Source: Adineta vaga
Lineage: Eukaryota; Rotifera
Direction: 5' to 3'
DNA: 64,000 bases
Assembly (NCBI GenBank): GCA_021613535.1
Contig: CP075492.1
Location: forward strand, 1,240,001-1,304,000
Each line of letters begins with the position of its first letter. Position 1 is the first letter of the stretch. Below the pieces are notes generated by a model. It was not told where the DNA came from. It saw nothing but the letters and a program-made list of their open reading frames with translations, and searched no databases. Both the position numbers and the translations under genes were made by a program. Of the stretch, positions 24,571 to 34,480 are shown in pieces.

Positions 24571-25548
24571 ATGTCGTCGATTAGAGAACGTGTGTTTGTC
24601 ACTGGAGCAAGTGGAAATATTGGTAGTGGTGTTGTTCGTGGTCTCGTCAAAAAAGGAATCGATACAACAGCATTTGTACGAGATGAACAGAAAGCTATAA
24701 ATCTATTCAAAGATGAACTTAATACTGGTCATTTGAATATCGTTATTGGTGATTATTCATCTATTGAAGCTTTTACAAAAGGAATTCAAGGACATACCCG
24801 TCTCTTTCTTTTATTTGCTGGTACACATAGTAAACCAACGGAGATGCGTCAAGTAAAAGGAACTTTTGCAAAGATTGCTTTCGAACATAATGTTCGACAA
24901 ATTGTTGATCTTTCTTCAGCTTATGTTAGTAGTTATGGTAAGAAAGGTATCATTGGATATATGCATACAACAGCAGAAGAAAAACTTTGGGAACTTGCCG
25001 ATGAAAAACCTGCAGAACGTTCACTTGTTGTACTTCGTCCTGGAGCATTCATGACGAATCATCTTCGAGGTGATGTTTATCATATAAAACACTCAAACAA
25101 ACTTGTTTCATGTGGAACACCTTCATCAATAGCAACTTGGATTGATACACGAGGTAAATAAAATAGATGATGAAAATTAGTTTTACTATAGTTTTCTTTA
25201 CGATTTTAAGATATATCTGATTGTGCTGTAGCTGTTTTAAGTGAATTAGTTGATAAACATGATCGTAACATTTACGAACTTGGTACCGAAGCTTTGACTC
25301 AAGAACAACGAGCAGCTGTTTTCACAAAGGTTCTTGGTAAAACAATTACATATGAACAAGAATCATTTGAAGATTTCTATAAAAAACTAACTGATTTGGG
25401 CTTGCCTCATTCGGTTGCATATAATTTTGCATTAACTGCGTCAAAAAGTAGTTGTGACGTCACTACTCCTCAAATAGCTTTAATTATTGGCCGACCATTG
25501 CATACACTTGAAGAATGGATCAAAGATAACATTAAAGCATTTCAATAG
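24571..25548 (+). CDS. NmrA-like NAD(P)-binding oxidoreductase
   Basis: Two exons, 24571-25153 and 25211-25548, with a 57-nt intron encode 306 residues. The N-terminus has the Rossmann dinucleotide motif VFVTGASGNIGSGVVRGL. VIGDYSSIEAFTKGIQGHTRLFLL and VDLSSAYVSSYGKKG follow, and the C-terminal substrate domain begins with the DISDCAVAVL region. This is the atypical SDR/NmrA pattern, as in bacterial NAD(P)H azoreductase or quinone-oxidoreductase-like proteins. The YxxxK of classical SDRs is not in the usual form, which is normal for NmrA-like members, so the protein may be a redox sensor or a reductase. The ATG at 24571 directly precedes the first beta strand. Bacterial-type architecture in a rotifer suggests transfer, but the intron shows it is nuclear. 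Confidence 0.78.
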
Positions 25549-25645
25549 ATAACACTCTGTCTCTAACATGTAGAATGTCCCCAAAGTCGTTTACATTTAA
25601 ACTATTCCGAATATCTACACCTTTTTATATGACAATATCAATTTT

Positions 25646-25695
25646 TTGAGGGTCGGTGAGGGTATGGGTATATTTTCTTCACTCACACTTTCATC
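25646..25695. repeat. Telomere-like hairpin, degenerate
   Basis: The left arm GAGGGTCGGTGAGGGTATGG and short right arm CACTCACAC lie about 100 bases beyond the stop of the NmrA-like gene. Confidence 0.5.
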
Positions 25696-25755
25696 GAATT
25701 TTTCTTTGTTTATCTCAGCAAAGACGGTTGACAGCGCAGTAACAGATATTAAACG

Positions 25756-26466
25756 ATGCTGAATAATCAATATTCGGATAGTTTATCTAATAATCTAATT
25801 ATGTTATCAGAAGATGATCCTCGTATACAATGTAAGTATCTCATATCAATCAAATATATTTAATTCATACGTGACGTTCAGATCTTGGATCAAATCCTCT
25901 ATCAAATTTTCCAATATTGTCGTTCATATTCGTTTCTTTTATCGTTAATAGTCTATTATTCTATTTTCTTTCATCATCTCTAACACCACTTATCAAAACT
26001 TATATTATCTCAACAATTCATTCTATTGCAACGGTGTCTGCCATGATCAGTGAGAACTCGATCAGCATTGATTCATCATAGTATCGTTCTCATATCTTGA
26101 ATTTCAGGTAAAACAAATTATCCAAAACGAACTAAACCTTTCTATGTTTTACATGTTCATATGCTCGCTGAAGAACTTTCAACAATTCCATTGAATCTTA
26201 AGCCAATTTATCATAACTGACGTCGTATACATGATTTTTGTGCTGTTTTATTTGCGATCACATTCATCTTAAGTCGTCTTACTTATGGTACAGTCATAAC
26301 TTCGTATACATTTCGAGCAGTACCACAATTCATTCGAATATCCTCAAAGTTAAGCGATACAACAAGTATTGTATTCGTTATAGCACAAGTTTTATTATTT
26401 ATTCTTATAAGAATACTAAATCTTTATTGGACAATATTAATCGTACGCAAACCATGTACAGTATAG
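25756..26466 (+). pseudogene. TLC-domain membrane protein fragment
   Basis: Exons 25756-25831 and 26108-26466 join in frame (CAA T|GT AAA). After HVHMLAEELSTIPLNLKPIY there is an in-frame TGA (26218-26220). The frame then continues RRIHDFCAVLFAITFILSRL, a further hydrophobic span near FVIAQVLLFILIRILN, and a stop. The E-L-S-T-x-P-x-N-L step followed by two C-terminal helices matches the end of TLC (TRAM-LAG1-CLN8) proteins such as TLCD3/TLCD4. The N-terminal helices are missing. Truncation plus a nonsense codon argues for a pseudogene. Confidence 0.55.
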
Positions 26467-26588
26467 TTCGAAGCAATAAACCATCGGTTACGACTATCAA
26501 TCATAGACTAAGTAAGAAAACTTTCTAAATTATTATTCTGTTTCCTTCAAATCGAACTTTTTTTGTGTAAATACTATTGAAATAAAAG

Positions 26589-27368
26589 CTACACATCGAT
26601 ATTTTTCATAATATAAAATACATAACCATAAGTTTTTGAATATTTTCTATATAAGTCAATTTCAATTTGTTGTTCATGTAAAACATTTTCTGCTTCTTTC
26701 TGTTCATTGTATTTTAATTTCAATTGTTGAATTTGCTTTTCCATGGGTCCATAATATTCATTCCACCAATCTTTTTCTTCCAAAACAAAACTATCAATTA
26801 ATTTATAGCCACATTTCTTTATAATCTCAAAATTTTCTTCTCGAGAATGCATCTCTGGATAGTTTTTCGACCAAAACTCACGGGGCTCGTTTGGTACATC
26901 CGCAGTTAACCAAGATAACTCAGAACAAACAAGATAACCATCCTTTTTCAAGAATTCTTTCCATTCAATAAGACCACGTTCGAAACCAATTAAGTAAATT
27001 GATCCTTCCGACCAGATTACGTCAAAAGAATTTTGAGGAACAAATTTTTCCAAACAAAACATGTCACCAACCAGTGCATTTATACGATCTGATAGAAGTT
27101 CTTCCTTGGCTCGTGTCAATAATGTCTTTATGAATGGTTGATGGTTATCAATTGCAGTTATATGATGCCCTAATTTTGCTAATTCGATCGTAGTCATACC
27201 CGGACCGCAAGCGATATCAAGGATATTTAGTTGTTTATCATGTGATTCAATCGAGCAGAAAGCTTGAAGAGTTGATTGAATACTTCCAGGACCTTCTCTT
27301 GGTAAATCATTGTGAATTTCAAAGAAAATCTTTTGACCAAAATCATCGGGGGGAAGAGACATTTTCAC
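26589..27368 (-). CDS. Class I SAM-dependent methyltransferase, bacterial type
   Basis: A single uninterrupted frame of 259 residues. Motif I is NILDIACGPGMTTIELAKLG at residues about 49-68, the acidic ribose-binding residue is in ITAIDNHQPF, motif II is in LVGDMF, and FDVIWSEGSIYLIGFERGL is a post-motif segment typical of a bacterial methyltransferase group. The C-terminal 60 residues are a charged helix with coiled-coil tendency. The substrate is unknown. With no intron in a window where most genes have several, plus bacterial-type motifs, horizontal acquisition is plausible. The start is MKMSLPPDD or the internal MSLPPDD two codons on. A telomere-like hairpin lies about 100 bases upstream. 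Confidence 0.78.
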   Translation of the reverse strand: MKMSLPPDDFGQKIFFEIHNDLPREGPGSIQSTLQAFCSIESHDKQLNILDIACGPGMTTIELAKLGHHITAIDNHQPFIKTLLTRAKEELLSDRINALVGDMFCLEKFVPQNSFDVIWSEGSIYLIGFERGLIEWKEFLKKDGYLVCSELSWLTADVPNEPREFWSKNYPEMHSREENFEIIKKCGYKLIDSFVLEEKDWWNEYYGPMEKQIQQLKLKYNEQKEAENVLHEQQIEIDLYRKYSKTYGYVFYIMKNIDV

Positions 27369-27470
27369 TTTTGTGTAATAAAAAAAAAAGAAACACTAAA
27401 GAATGGCTTTATCATCTATTCAAAAAGATAAGAAGAGAAAGAAATAAACTAGTAAACATATTAAGAGTAT

Positions 27471-27542
27471 CTTGAGGGTATGGGTGTGGGTAACGATACA
27501 GAATGAATAAACTACAACCACATCACACTCACCTTCACTCTT
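27471..27542. repeat. Telomere-like hairpin, family A
   Basis: The left arm is CTTGAGGGTATGGGTGTGGG. The loop contains GATACAGAATGAA and AACTACAACCACA, shared with 38868, 52480 and 57926. The right arm is CACACTCACCTTCACTC. Confidence 0.65.
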
Positions 27543-27561
27543 AAATATATTGAAAATTCAT

Positions 27562-27753
27562 CATCATCATATTGTTATCTTAGAAGGATTTGATTGTTGA
27601 GTTTTTAAAAATGATCCATCTGTAGTTGATTTAACTTTTCGAGAACATTATCAATCTGAAAAATTACGAAATATTTTCAATCGAATTATTTTTGCAATTT
27701 TTGACGAAGATATATATCGAATATTTCAAGAAGTATTCAGTTCGAAGGAATAA
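27562..27753 (+). pseudogene. Relic of a PARG-like macrodomain (TIGR02452-type) gene
   Basis: One frame reads IVILEGFDC, a stop (TGA 27598-27600), VFKNDPSVVDLTFREHY, then FNRIIFAIFDEDIYRIFQEV and TAA. In the TIGR02452 / microbial PARG-like family the C-terminus reads LGAxGCGxFxNDP followed by FxxVxFAI, so this fits its last 60 residues with the central glycine replaced by a stop. Everything upstream is gone. Intact proteins of the family bind or hydrolyse ADP-ribose derivatives. Confidence 0.55.
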
Positions 27754-27998
27754 AAACATATTTAAGAATAAATTTTCAATATATTATACTGAATAATAAT
27801 TAATTCATTACATTTTGAGGTACCTCGAAGATTATCTGGAATAAAAAGAAAGGAGTTGTCTGTATTCTTCTCTATGAATATATTAAGAACATTTTTTTTA
27901 TAGATTGATGAATTCAATCCAATGCTTTTTTAATTATTTTCTATTGTTGAAAACAAATATAATAAATAATATATTTTATAATAAAATAGTCATATGTC

Positions 27999-28022
27999 TA
28001 ACACAAATATATATATATATAT
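27999..28022. repeat. AT dinucleotide microsatellite
   Basis: A short (AT)n run of about ten units lies upstream of the gene starting near 28115. Confidence 0.7.
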
Positions 28023-28114
28023 AATGAGAGTTGAAGCCATATAATATTACATATTTTCAAGTATAAAATTCAATGAAACGACACTTTCGTACATATAAAG
28101 AATAAGATAAAATT

Positions 28115-29800
28115 ATGCGAGAACATCGTCAATCGTCTAATAGTCAGAAAACTATTAAGACACCGGTAAGCGTAACAGTCGTGTATCTCTTAAACAAGCA
28201 AATCCAACACTACATAAATCGAATGGTACAAAACAGGTAGATATTTTCTTCGTGCTTCTGTAAAAATTATAACTATGCTCTATCATATTTTATATTTAGA
28301 AAATAAAATATATCCGTAATAGTCAAAATATTACTATCTCATCACTCAAATCAAATAATAATCAGATAACAGCTGATGATCAACAAATGCCTAAACAAGA
28401 TGAAGAAGTTATTTTATATTCCGAAATATTAACTTCAACAGATAATCATAATATTCGTCCATCGAAAGTAAGTTTCATTTCTTTATAGATATCAATCTCA
28501 ATCTATTATAACTTCTTATTCTGTAAAAGGTATCAAGCTCTGATAGTTCTATTGATTCCATTAATAGTACCAATCGATTTTCTAATGCATCAAAAATATT
28601 TTTAGTTCCATCTGTTATTAACAAATCACAAGAATTAAGACAAATACCACAACGATGGAATCATTATCCGAAGAGATTCAACATAGTTGGTAAAGATTGG
28701 AAAGAACAAGAAAAACAACGAAAGCATCGTCGCCGTCGTCGTTGTTGTGGATTATACCCTATTTGTTGTTCTCCATGTTGTTGCTGTATCTTTTCAATTC
28801 TAGCACTTGTACTTCTTCTTTCCGCATTAACTGCTTTGCTTATTGCGCTTCTTACAAATAAAGGGAATCACACCGTAACCACTACCAGCACTTTGACAAC
28901 ATCAACAACGACCACTGACACGACAGCTACAACTAGCACATCCTCAACTTCATCAACAAGCAGTTCCACAACATCCAGTACTAGTACTTCGACGACTTCA
29001 AGTACCAGTACGTCTTCAACTTCATCAACAGGTACTTCCACAACATCAACTACGAGCACGTCTGAAACGACAAGTACCAGCGTGACATCGACTACTAGTA
29101 CTGCCACCACAACAACAACTTCATGTAAGTTCAAAACATCATCAACGTATAGTATTCCAAAGAAGATTGGTTTCTATAGAATATACATGTATATCTATTT
29201 TATGAATCAGTATTACATTTATTCGGATTCTTTCATTTCTTCTCATTAATAATCAATGAAAGTTCTGAATGTATAACAAGAACTTATATACAAATTCTTC
29301 TTCTTTTCTTTCTAGCAACTACTCCGACACCTCCTTGTTTACCTGTTAACAAGGGTTCTTCAAGTAATCTTCATAGTGCAACAACTGGACCCACCATCTA
29401 CACCTGTCATGCTTTTCAATGGACTGCACCAAATACGGGTCCGGTTACTCTTGCTTTTGCAATGCGCAATGATCCTTCCTCTTGGTATATTGATGATGTA
29501 TCAGTATATCATGGAGGCACTCAAATGTTACTCAATGGAGATTTAGAGTCAGGCACTCTTGCTCCTGGTTGGATAAGAACTCAAGCAAATAATTATAATT
29601 GTGGACTGTTTCAGGGTCATGTCAGCAGTAACATGCCTCGTACTGGTACTTACAGTATTCGAGATGGAAGTATGGGATGCGGTGATGTGGTCAGTCAAAC
29701 ATTCAGTGCTATAGCTAACAGCCTCTATATCGTCAGTTATTGGTTCAAAACGAATGCACTGGGATCACCATATCAAACTATTGCTGTTACCCTATCGTGA
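28115..29800 (+). CDS. Type II membrane protein, mucin-like stalk and jelly-roll-like ectodomain
   Basis: Certain exons are 28300-28467, 28530-29124 and 29316-29800, joined in phases 0 and 1. The likely start is the ATG at 28115, with a phase-0 intron from 28166. An alternative short exon at about 28164-28236 is open in another frame, so the 5' end is uncertain. The cytoplasmic part is basic and Asn/Ser-rich and ends in a run of arginines plus cysteines (RRRRRCCGLYPICCSPCCCC) just before the single helix FSILALVLLLSALTALLIAL. Outside is a Thr/Ser-rich stalk of about 80 residues, likely O-glycosylated, then a C-terminal domain with WYIDDVSVYHGG, LLNGDLESGTLAPGW and YWFKTNAL. The last resembles carbohydrate-binding jelly-roll modules. 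Phase-0 small exons before the helix match the NHL gene at 50-52 kb, so the two share an N-terminal plan. Confidence 0.68.
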
Positions 29801-30071
29801 TCTAAATAATTGGTTAATCTTTGACTTTTTAAATACCTATCGCGTATTAAAATCAGCACTCTGGAACACCATGCTCATATCCATCCTACAAGGTGACAAA
29901 TACTTTTATCAAAATAGATTTACCTTTTGTTTTGTCCGAATTATTTTTTAATATACTTTTATTAACAGAATAACTAGTAAAAATAATATGAAGTATTACA
30001 CACAAATTAAATCATTTTCTTGAATATCATTCAGTGTCATTCTGCATGATTTCTGTCATATTCTGAAGATA

Positions 30072-30398
30072 TCACTCAATCGTGTCCGCATATTCCATAT
30101 AAAAATCAGAAACATTAGGATCAATATCGTAAAGGTTAGCCAAGTGAGAATAATTATGGAGAAATTTTTCAACACATGATTTCATGATTATCTTATCACC
30201 ATATCCACAAGCAAATGCATGTAACTCTACTGATGTGAAAGTCTGATAAGCACTGTCGAACCAAGTGTACATCTGCTCAATTGTTTTATGGTTTTCTAAC
30301 TTCTCCACAATTAATTTACATTGTTTTGACAATGAAGATTCGTCTCGTACTATCGTCGAATTATAACATTGAAGATTAAAGTGTAGTGCATCTCCCAT
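30072..30398 (-). CDS. Hypothetical protein, 108 aa
   Basis: A complete intronless frame runs MGDALHFNLQCYNSTIVRDE to the TGA at 30072. It is helical and acidic with five scattered cysteines. It has no signal peptide, membrane segment or motif I recognise. Composition is protein-like rather than AT-driven. Directly upstream is a G-homopolymer tract (30410-30428). It could be a small cytosolic protein or the last exon of a longer gene. Confidence 0.45.
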   Translation of the reverse strand: MGDALHFNLQCYNSTIVRDESSLSKQCKLIVEKLENHKTIEQMYTWFDSAYQTFTSVELHAFACGYGDKIIMKSCVEKFLHNYSHLANLYDIDPNVSDFYMEYADTIE

Positions 30399-30617
30399 CT
30401 AAAAGAAAGGGGGCGGGGGGGGGGGGAGCAAAGGTGTATTGCAAAACAATTGGTAACTACAGTGTATGACAAAAGTTTACGCAATTTCGATTTTTTCGCA
30501 TATTTTTTTCATTCTTTTTTTCTCTTATAATAAGATGTATTAATTTCATTCAGGTGTTGTTCTAGATAGTATGAAAGACCTACTATATGATTTATTAAAA
30601 GCAGAAGTGACCATCTT

Positions 30618-30746
30618 GCGTGTGGATGTGGGTGGATAGAGACACTGACTTGCACCCATACATACTGATGACTTTTTTGTTATATCAATCAGAATGCGAA
30701 GAAGACACAATCATGGATGAAGTCCATGACACACCCACACCCACCC
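30618..30746. repeat. Telomere-like repeat, family B
   Basis: About 100 bases are shared with 35022-35135: GGATAGAGACACTGACT, then a GCACCCAT word, then ATATCAA-CAGAA-GCGAAGAAGACA. The right end holds the palindrome ATGGATGAAGTCCAT and CACACCCACACCCACCC. Confidence 0.65.
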
Positions 30747-31545
30747 TTGCATTAAATCTTATTTTTATTGTTTTAACTTCAATAAATGTTATATCTATTA
30801 TGATTACATTTACAAGAAAAAATGTTCGTGAAGATGGTTGTGGTTATTATTTATTATAGCTTCATCAATAACTACATTATTAATTATGATTATATTTACT
30901 TTAAAATTTTGGTTTTTTTCTTTTAATACAAATGTCAATAATAATTAATAAAACATTAATATTATATCAATGTTATTCAATTGATTTTCTTCTTCGAACT
31001 TTTCTTTATACAGATCAATTATTATATTCAAGTGTAGCGATTGAACGATCTATAACAACAATAAAAGGTGTTCATTTTGATAAAAAGAAAATTCGACAAG
31101 TTGTTAAATTTATTATACCAATTATATTTCTTATATCTCTTTTAAGTAATATTCATGATTCTATTTATCGTCGTTTAATTACAGAAGAAAATTATAGTAG
31201 AACAAGAATTTGGTGTATTATTAGTTATCCATCTTATTTACAAATGTATAATTCAATTATTCATATTATTTATTTTTTTATTCTATTTATAATTTATATT
31301 ATTTCATCAATTATTTTAATTACAACTAAATCACGTCAAAAATATACAGTTCAAACAAAAGAAACTTATAAAGAAATTTAAAAAAAACAAATTTTTCAAC
31401 GTAAACATTTATTTTTTCGACCAACTGTTTTAATTTTACTTGCAATACCACGTTCACATCGAAATGTTCATATTCAATTGAAGATGCATGGTTATATTTA
31501 TCAGGATATTTTTTATCTTTAATTCCCTCAATGATAACTTCTTTA
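30745..31545 (+). pseudogene. Rhodopsin-like 7TM receptor pseudogene
   Basis: Fragments in order: NVREDGCGYYLL then a stop, a shifted TM segment (SITTLLIMIIFTLKFWFF), YQCYSIDFLLRTFLYTDQ, AIERSITTIKG (the DRY-equivalent region), IPIIFLISLLSNIHDSIYRR, RIWCIISYPSYLQMYNSI, a long TM5, then a stop after ETYKEI and KKQIFQRKHLFF beyond it. The pattern (C-x-Y-S-I-D-F, A-I-E-R, I-H-D-x-I-Y-R) is that of a bdelloid FMRFamide-receptor-like family, related to the 7TM part at 52.6-53.5 kb. Multiple stops and a frameshift make this a dead copy lacking TM7. Confidence 0.7.
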
Positions 31546-31703
31546 ATTTTTTGTTACGCCATCGAAATTTTACAAAAAAGAATTTCAGTTAACTATTCGT
31601 CAATATTAAAATCAAATACAAATACGTTTTAGCCGATATTTTTAATTTTTATTTCACATAAATGTATGAACTGACAAACGATCAGAGCTCGAAATAAGGC
31701 AAT

Positions 31704-31773
31704 TTTTGAGGGTGGGTGTGGGTGTGGGTGTTAGATAGATGTACTATACACACCCACACCCACACGCTCAAGA
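31704..31773. repeat. Telomere-like hairpin, loop type 2
   Basis: The arms are GAGGGTGGGTGTGGGTGTGG and CACACCCACACCCACACGC. The loop is GTTAGATAGATGTACTATAC. The same loop in opposite orientation is at 60056-60120. Confidence 0.7.
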
Positions 31774-31971
31774 ACCGCGTATAACCACCAGTATGTATAA
31801 AAAAGTGACGACATGGGTTTTTACATAAAATTAATTGTATTATTTCTGAGAAATTAGACCAGTAATTATAATTAGGTTAAACGAATTAGCTATCGGATTA
31901 AAGCCGCGAGATAATCTCCTCCAGGTAATATCAATTCACTCTTGAATAAAAATTAGACATCTTCAATTAAT

Positions 31972-32364
31972 GTGCTCAACTTTCATTGTGCTCATCGTTC
32001 CGGTTCGCGTTATGATCACACAAATACAACATATCATTTGAATAGTTATATATTAGATTTTTATAAACATGATTCTGAAGCATTATTAATCACAGAAAAT
32101 GGTTTAAGTTCTGGTGATACATATATATATGCTTTTATTAGATTTTCATTTGATACTTTCATCAATGAAAACATCATTATATCGAATAATAGAAGTTTTA
32201 CATACAAACTTTTCAATAAAGTGCAGATAAAACGATTATTTGCACAGCGAATCACGTCCATGTGCTCGTTTTCTTTTCTTAGGCTGAATCGTCGACTATC
32301 ATACATTTCTATCGAGATAAATTACAAAAGAGAAAAGATAATAACATATAGAAAACAGGTATAA
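31972..32364 (+). other. Open frame of doubtful status
   Basis: The frame lacks an ATG at its 5' end and includes DFYKHDSEALLITENGLSSG, which looks protein-like, before composition drifts. It may be an exon relic. I do not recognise it and do not call a gene. Confidence 0.25.
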
Positions 32365-32398
32365 ACGGTTACAAGTCAATAATATTATTTAGTGTAAA

Positions 32399-33391
32399 AT
32401 GGAGAATAATAAACTTCCAAGAATCGTCTTGGGCTGTGGAACAATGGGTCCTGCAGGTACTAATTGGGCAAGAGTTACTACTGTAGAAGACACGAGAGCG
32501 ATGTACAAAACTTTTCAATCTTATGGTCATACTGAACTTGATACTGCACGAACATATAGCGATGGTAAACAAGAAGCTTTTACACGAGAAACAGGCGTAC
32601 TCAGTGAAAATGCATATATGACTATTGCTACGAAAGTTTATCCAACGGAAGCTGGTATGCATAAACCAGAAAGATTACGGCAGCTATTTGAAACGAGTCT
32701 TCAAGAATTAGGCCAACAATCAGTAGAAATTTTTTATCTTCATGCACCTGATCGTAGTGTTCCATTTGAAGAAACTCTTGAAGAAGTTAATAAATTACAT
32801 AAAGAAGGTAAATTCAAAATATTTGGATTGAGTAATTATGCTGCTTGGGAAGTAGCGAAAATTACTGAAATCTGTATTTCTAAACAATGGATTCGTCCAA
32901 CTGTTTATCAGGGTATGTATAATGCGTTGACACGTGCTTTAGAAGAAGAACTTATACCTTGTTGTCGACATTATGGAATTGATATTCTTGCTTATAACCC
33001 ATTAGCTGGTGGTGTTCTGTCTGGACGATATAAATCAGCATCACAAATTCCAGATGAAGGTCGTTTTGCCGATGTTGAAGGAAATACTTTAGCTAAACTA
33101 TACCGTGATCGATATTTTAAAGATGCTTATTTCGATGCTCTTAATCATATAACACCAGTAATAGAAAAACATGGTCTTACACTTATTGAAACAGCATATC
33201 GATGGCTTTTACATCATTCAAAATTACGTCCTTTTCATGGTGATGGAATTGTTATTGGAGCAAGTAGTATTGAACAACTAGAATCAAATTTAAAAGATTT
33301 ACAAAAAGGTTCACTTCCAGATGAAGTTGTTCAAACATTGAATGAAGCATGGAATATGACTCGTACTATTGCAAAAACCTATTGGAGATAA
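32399..33391 (+). CDS. Aldo-keto reductase, AKR7-like (aflatoxin aldehyde reductase type)
   Basis: An uninterrupted frame of 330 residues with the (beta/alpha)8 AKR pattern: IVLGCGTMGP at the N-terminus, the catalytic Asp and Tyr in TELDTARTYSDGKQE, Lys in IATKVYP, His in FYLHAPDR, then KIFGLSNYAAWEV, AYNPLAGGVLSGRY, and the NADP-binding tail VIGASSIEQLESNL. All four catalytic residues (Asp, Tyr, Lys, His) are present, so activity is expected: NADPH-dependent reduction of aldehydes, including reactive dialdehydes and succinic semialdehyde in relatives. The ATG at 32399 gives the family's normal length. The gene has no intron, which is unusual here and may reflect recent transfer or retroposition. 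It lies in cytosolic detoxification by homology only. Confidence 0.85.
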   Translation: MENNKLPRIVLGCGTMGPAGTNWARVTTVEDTRAMYKTFQSYGHTELDTARTYSDGKQEAFTRETGVLSENAYMTIATKVYPTEAGMHKPERLRQLFETSLQELGQQSVEIFYLHAPDRSVPFEETLEEVNKLHKEGKFKIFGLSNYAAWEVAKITEICISKQWIRPTVYQGMYNALTRALEEELIPCCRHYGIDILAYNPLAGGVLSGRYKSASQIPDEGRFADVEGNTLAKLYRDRYFKDAYFDALNHITPVIEKHGLTLIETAYRWLLHHSKLRPFHGDGIVIGASSIEQLESNLKDLQKGSLPDEVVQTLNEAWNMTRTIAKTYWR

Positions 33392-33779
33392 ACAAATAAA
33401 TTCTATATTCTTTTTTTTTCTAATATTCTTTAACAAATGGTTCTATTCGATATATTGTTGTATTATTTTAAAAAAATGCAACATTATTCAAACGTAAAAT
33501 TGATAATACGAAATAAATAATGATCAAAGACTATCATGAAGATGTACAGCTGATATGAATTCGATTCGAAAATCTTTTGTTGATAAAAACGTGTTCTTTT
33601 GAAATTAAAATTCAAAATTTTTTATTTATCTTTGATCATTTTTAAAAAGTATCTCAACTATAGATAAAAGAAGATGAAGAAAATACATTCATATTGAACA
33701 CGTGAACGAAAGGCAAAATGAACGGAAAAGAAAAAAAATACAAAACAAAGAAGAATGTACAAAAGTGATCAGTGATATC

Positions 33780-33985
33780 GGTTGATTTTTATATTTTGTA
33801 ACATTTTTGTTAATTAAAATCGTACGACATATAGGACAATTATTATCTGAATCAATTAGTCATTGATTTAAACAGACTTCATGAAAGATATGATGACATT
33901 TTGTAAATATACTATCTGTATTCAACAAATAACCTTTACAAATTGCACATTCGTCATAATAATTAGCAAAACTTTGATTTATCAT
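33780..33985 (-). pseudogene. RING-H2 finger relic
   Basis: The minus-strand frame from the ATG at 33985 reads YYDECAICKGYLLNTDSIFT, KCHHIFHEVCLNQ, a TGA stop (33860-33862), LIDSDNNCPICR. The C-x2-C, C-x-H, H-x2-C and C-P-I-C ligands of a RING-H2 E3 ligase are all present. The stop sits where RING-H2 domains normally have tryptophan. It is a dead or truncated ubiquitin-ligase fragment. Confidence 0.6.
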
Positions 33986-34053
33986 TAAAGGTCACCGCTG
34001 TATTTGATCATGAATCTGCCACCCTAGTGGGGAAAAATTTCATCTATTCAGAA

Positions 34054-34347
34054 CAGAGTTGTCCACCGCGGTAGCGGTAGTTTATTTAGAATGACGGTCG
34101 CGGCGCGGCAGCGGCCGCGGTAGCCTCCGAAAAAACGTTAGCTTGAAAACTCGTGAGTTTACACAAAATCTTCACTAAAAAGTGCTTTAGACTATAAGAT
34201 TTGATTATTTCAATCGTTTAGAGGCGATAAACTCAGTTTAAACCAGTGGCAGATTTGAAAATCCATATATTTTCAAAGTTACCATCGCGGCAGCGGCGCG
34301 GCAGCGGCGCGGCAGCGGTAGATGTTCAGCCGCGATGGACATCTCTG
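34054..34347. mobile_element. hAT-type MITE, 294 bp, with 8-bp target duplication
   Basis: The terminal inverted repeats are CAGAGTTGTCCACCGCGG (left) and CAGAGATGTCCATCGCGG (right end read on the minus strand). The element is flanked by a perfect 8-bp direct repeat ATTCAGAA at 34046-34053 and 34348-34355. The 8-bp duplication and CAGAGNTGTCCA tip are typical of the hAT superfamily. There is no transposase. The interior has GCGGCAGCG repeats near both ends, making it a GC-rich island. Confidence 0.85.
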
Positions 34348-34388
34348 ATTCAGAACGATAGAGCATGAAATTCTGAGTGTGTTAGTGA

Positions 34389-34480
34389 TTAATCCAGTCG
34401 TTTGAATTCCATCCAAAAAACCCGATAAACATCCAATATTTTATTGAGTTTTTTGGATAGAATTTAAACGACTGGATTAA
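34389..34480. repeat. 92-bp near-perfect palindrome
   Basis: The arms TTAATCCAGTCGTTTGAATT at 34389 and AATTTAAACGACTGGATTAA ending at 34480 continue inward through ATCCAAAAAAC / GTTTTTTGGAT, with a spacer of about 20 bases. It begins and ends in TTAA. It could be a tiny foldback MITE. Confidence 0.7.

Noticed and set aside
28868-29134. Val-rich open frame on the minus strand
   Set aside because: It is the antisense shadow of the Thr/Ser-coding low-complexity stalk.
32061-32662. Minus-strand frames over 32.0-32.7 kb
   Set aside because: They are antisense to the aldo-keto reductase start or lack coding character.
23077-33862. In-frame TGA codons at Trp-like or conserved positions (23077, 26218, 27598, 33860) as possible recoding or an altered genetic code
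   Set aside because: Intact genes in the window use TGG for Trp and end at TGA as well as TAA/TAG, and the affected genes carry other lesions. Ordinary nonsense mutation explains them.
34060-34335. GCGG-repeat blocks as a CpG island promoter or CRISPR-like array
   Set aside because: They lie inside the hAT MITE, are irregular and have no regular spacers.
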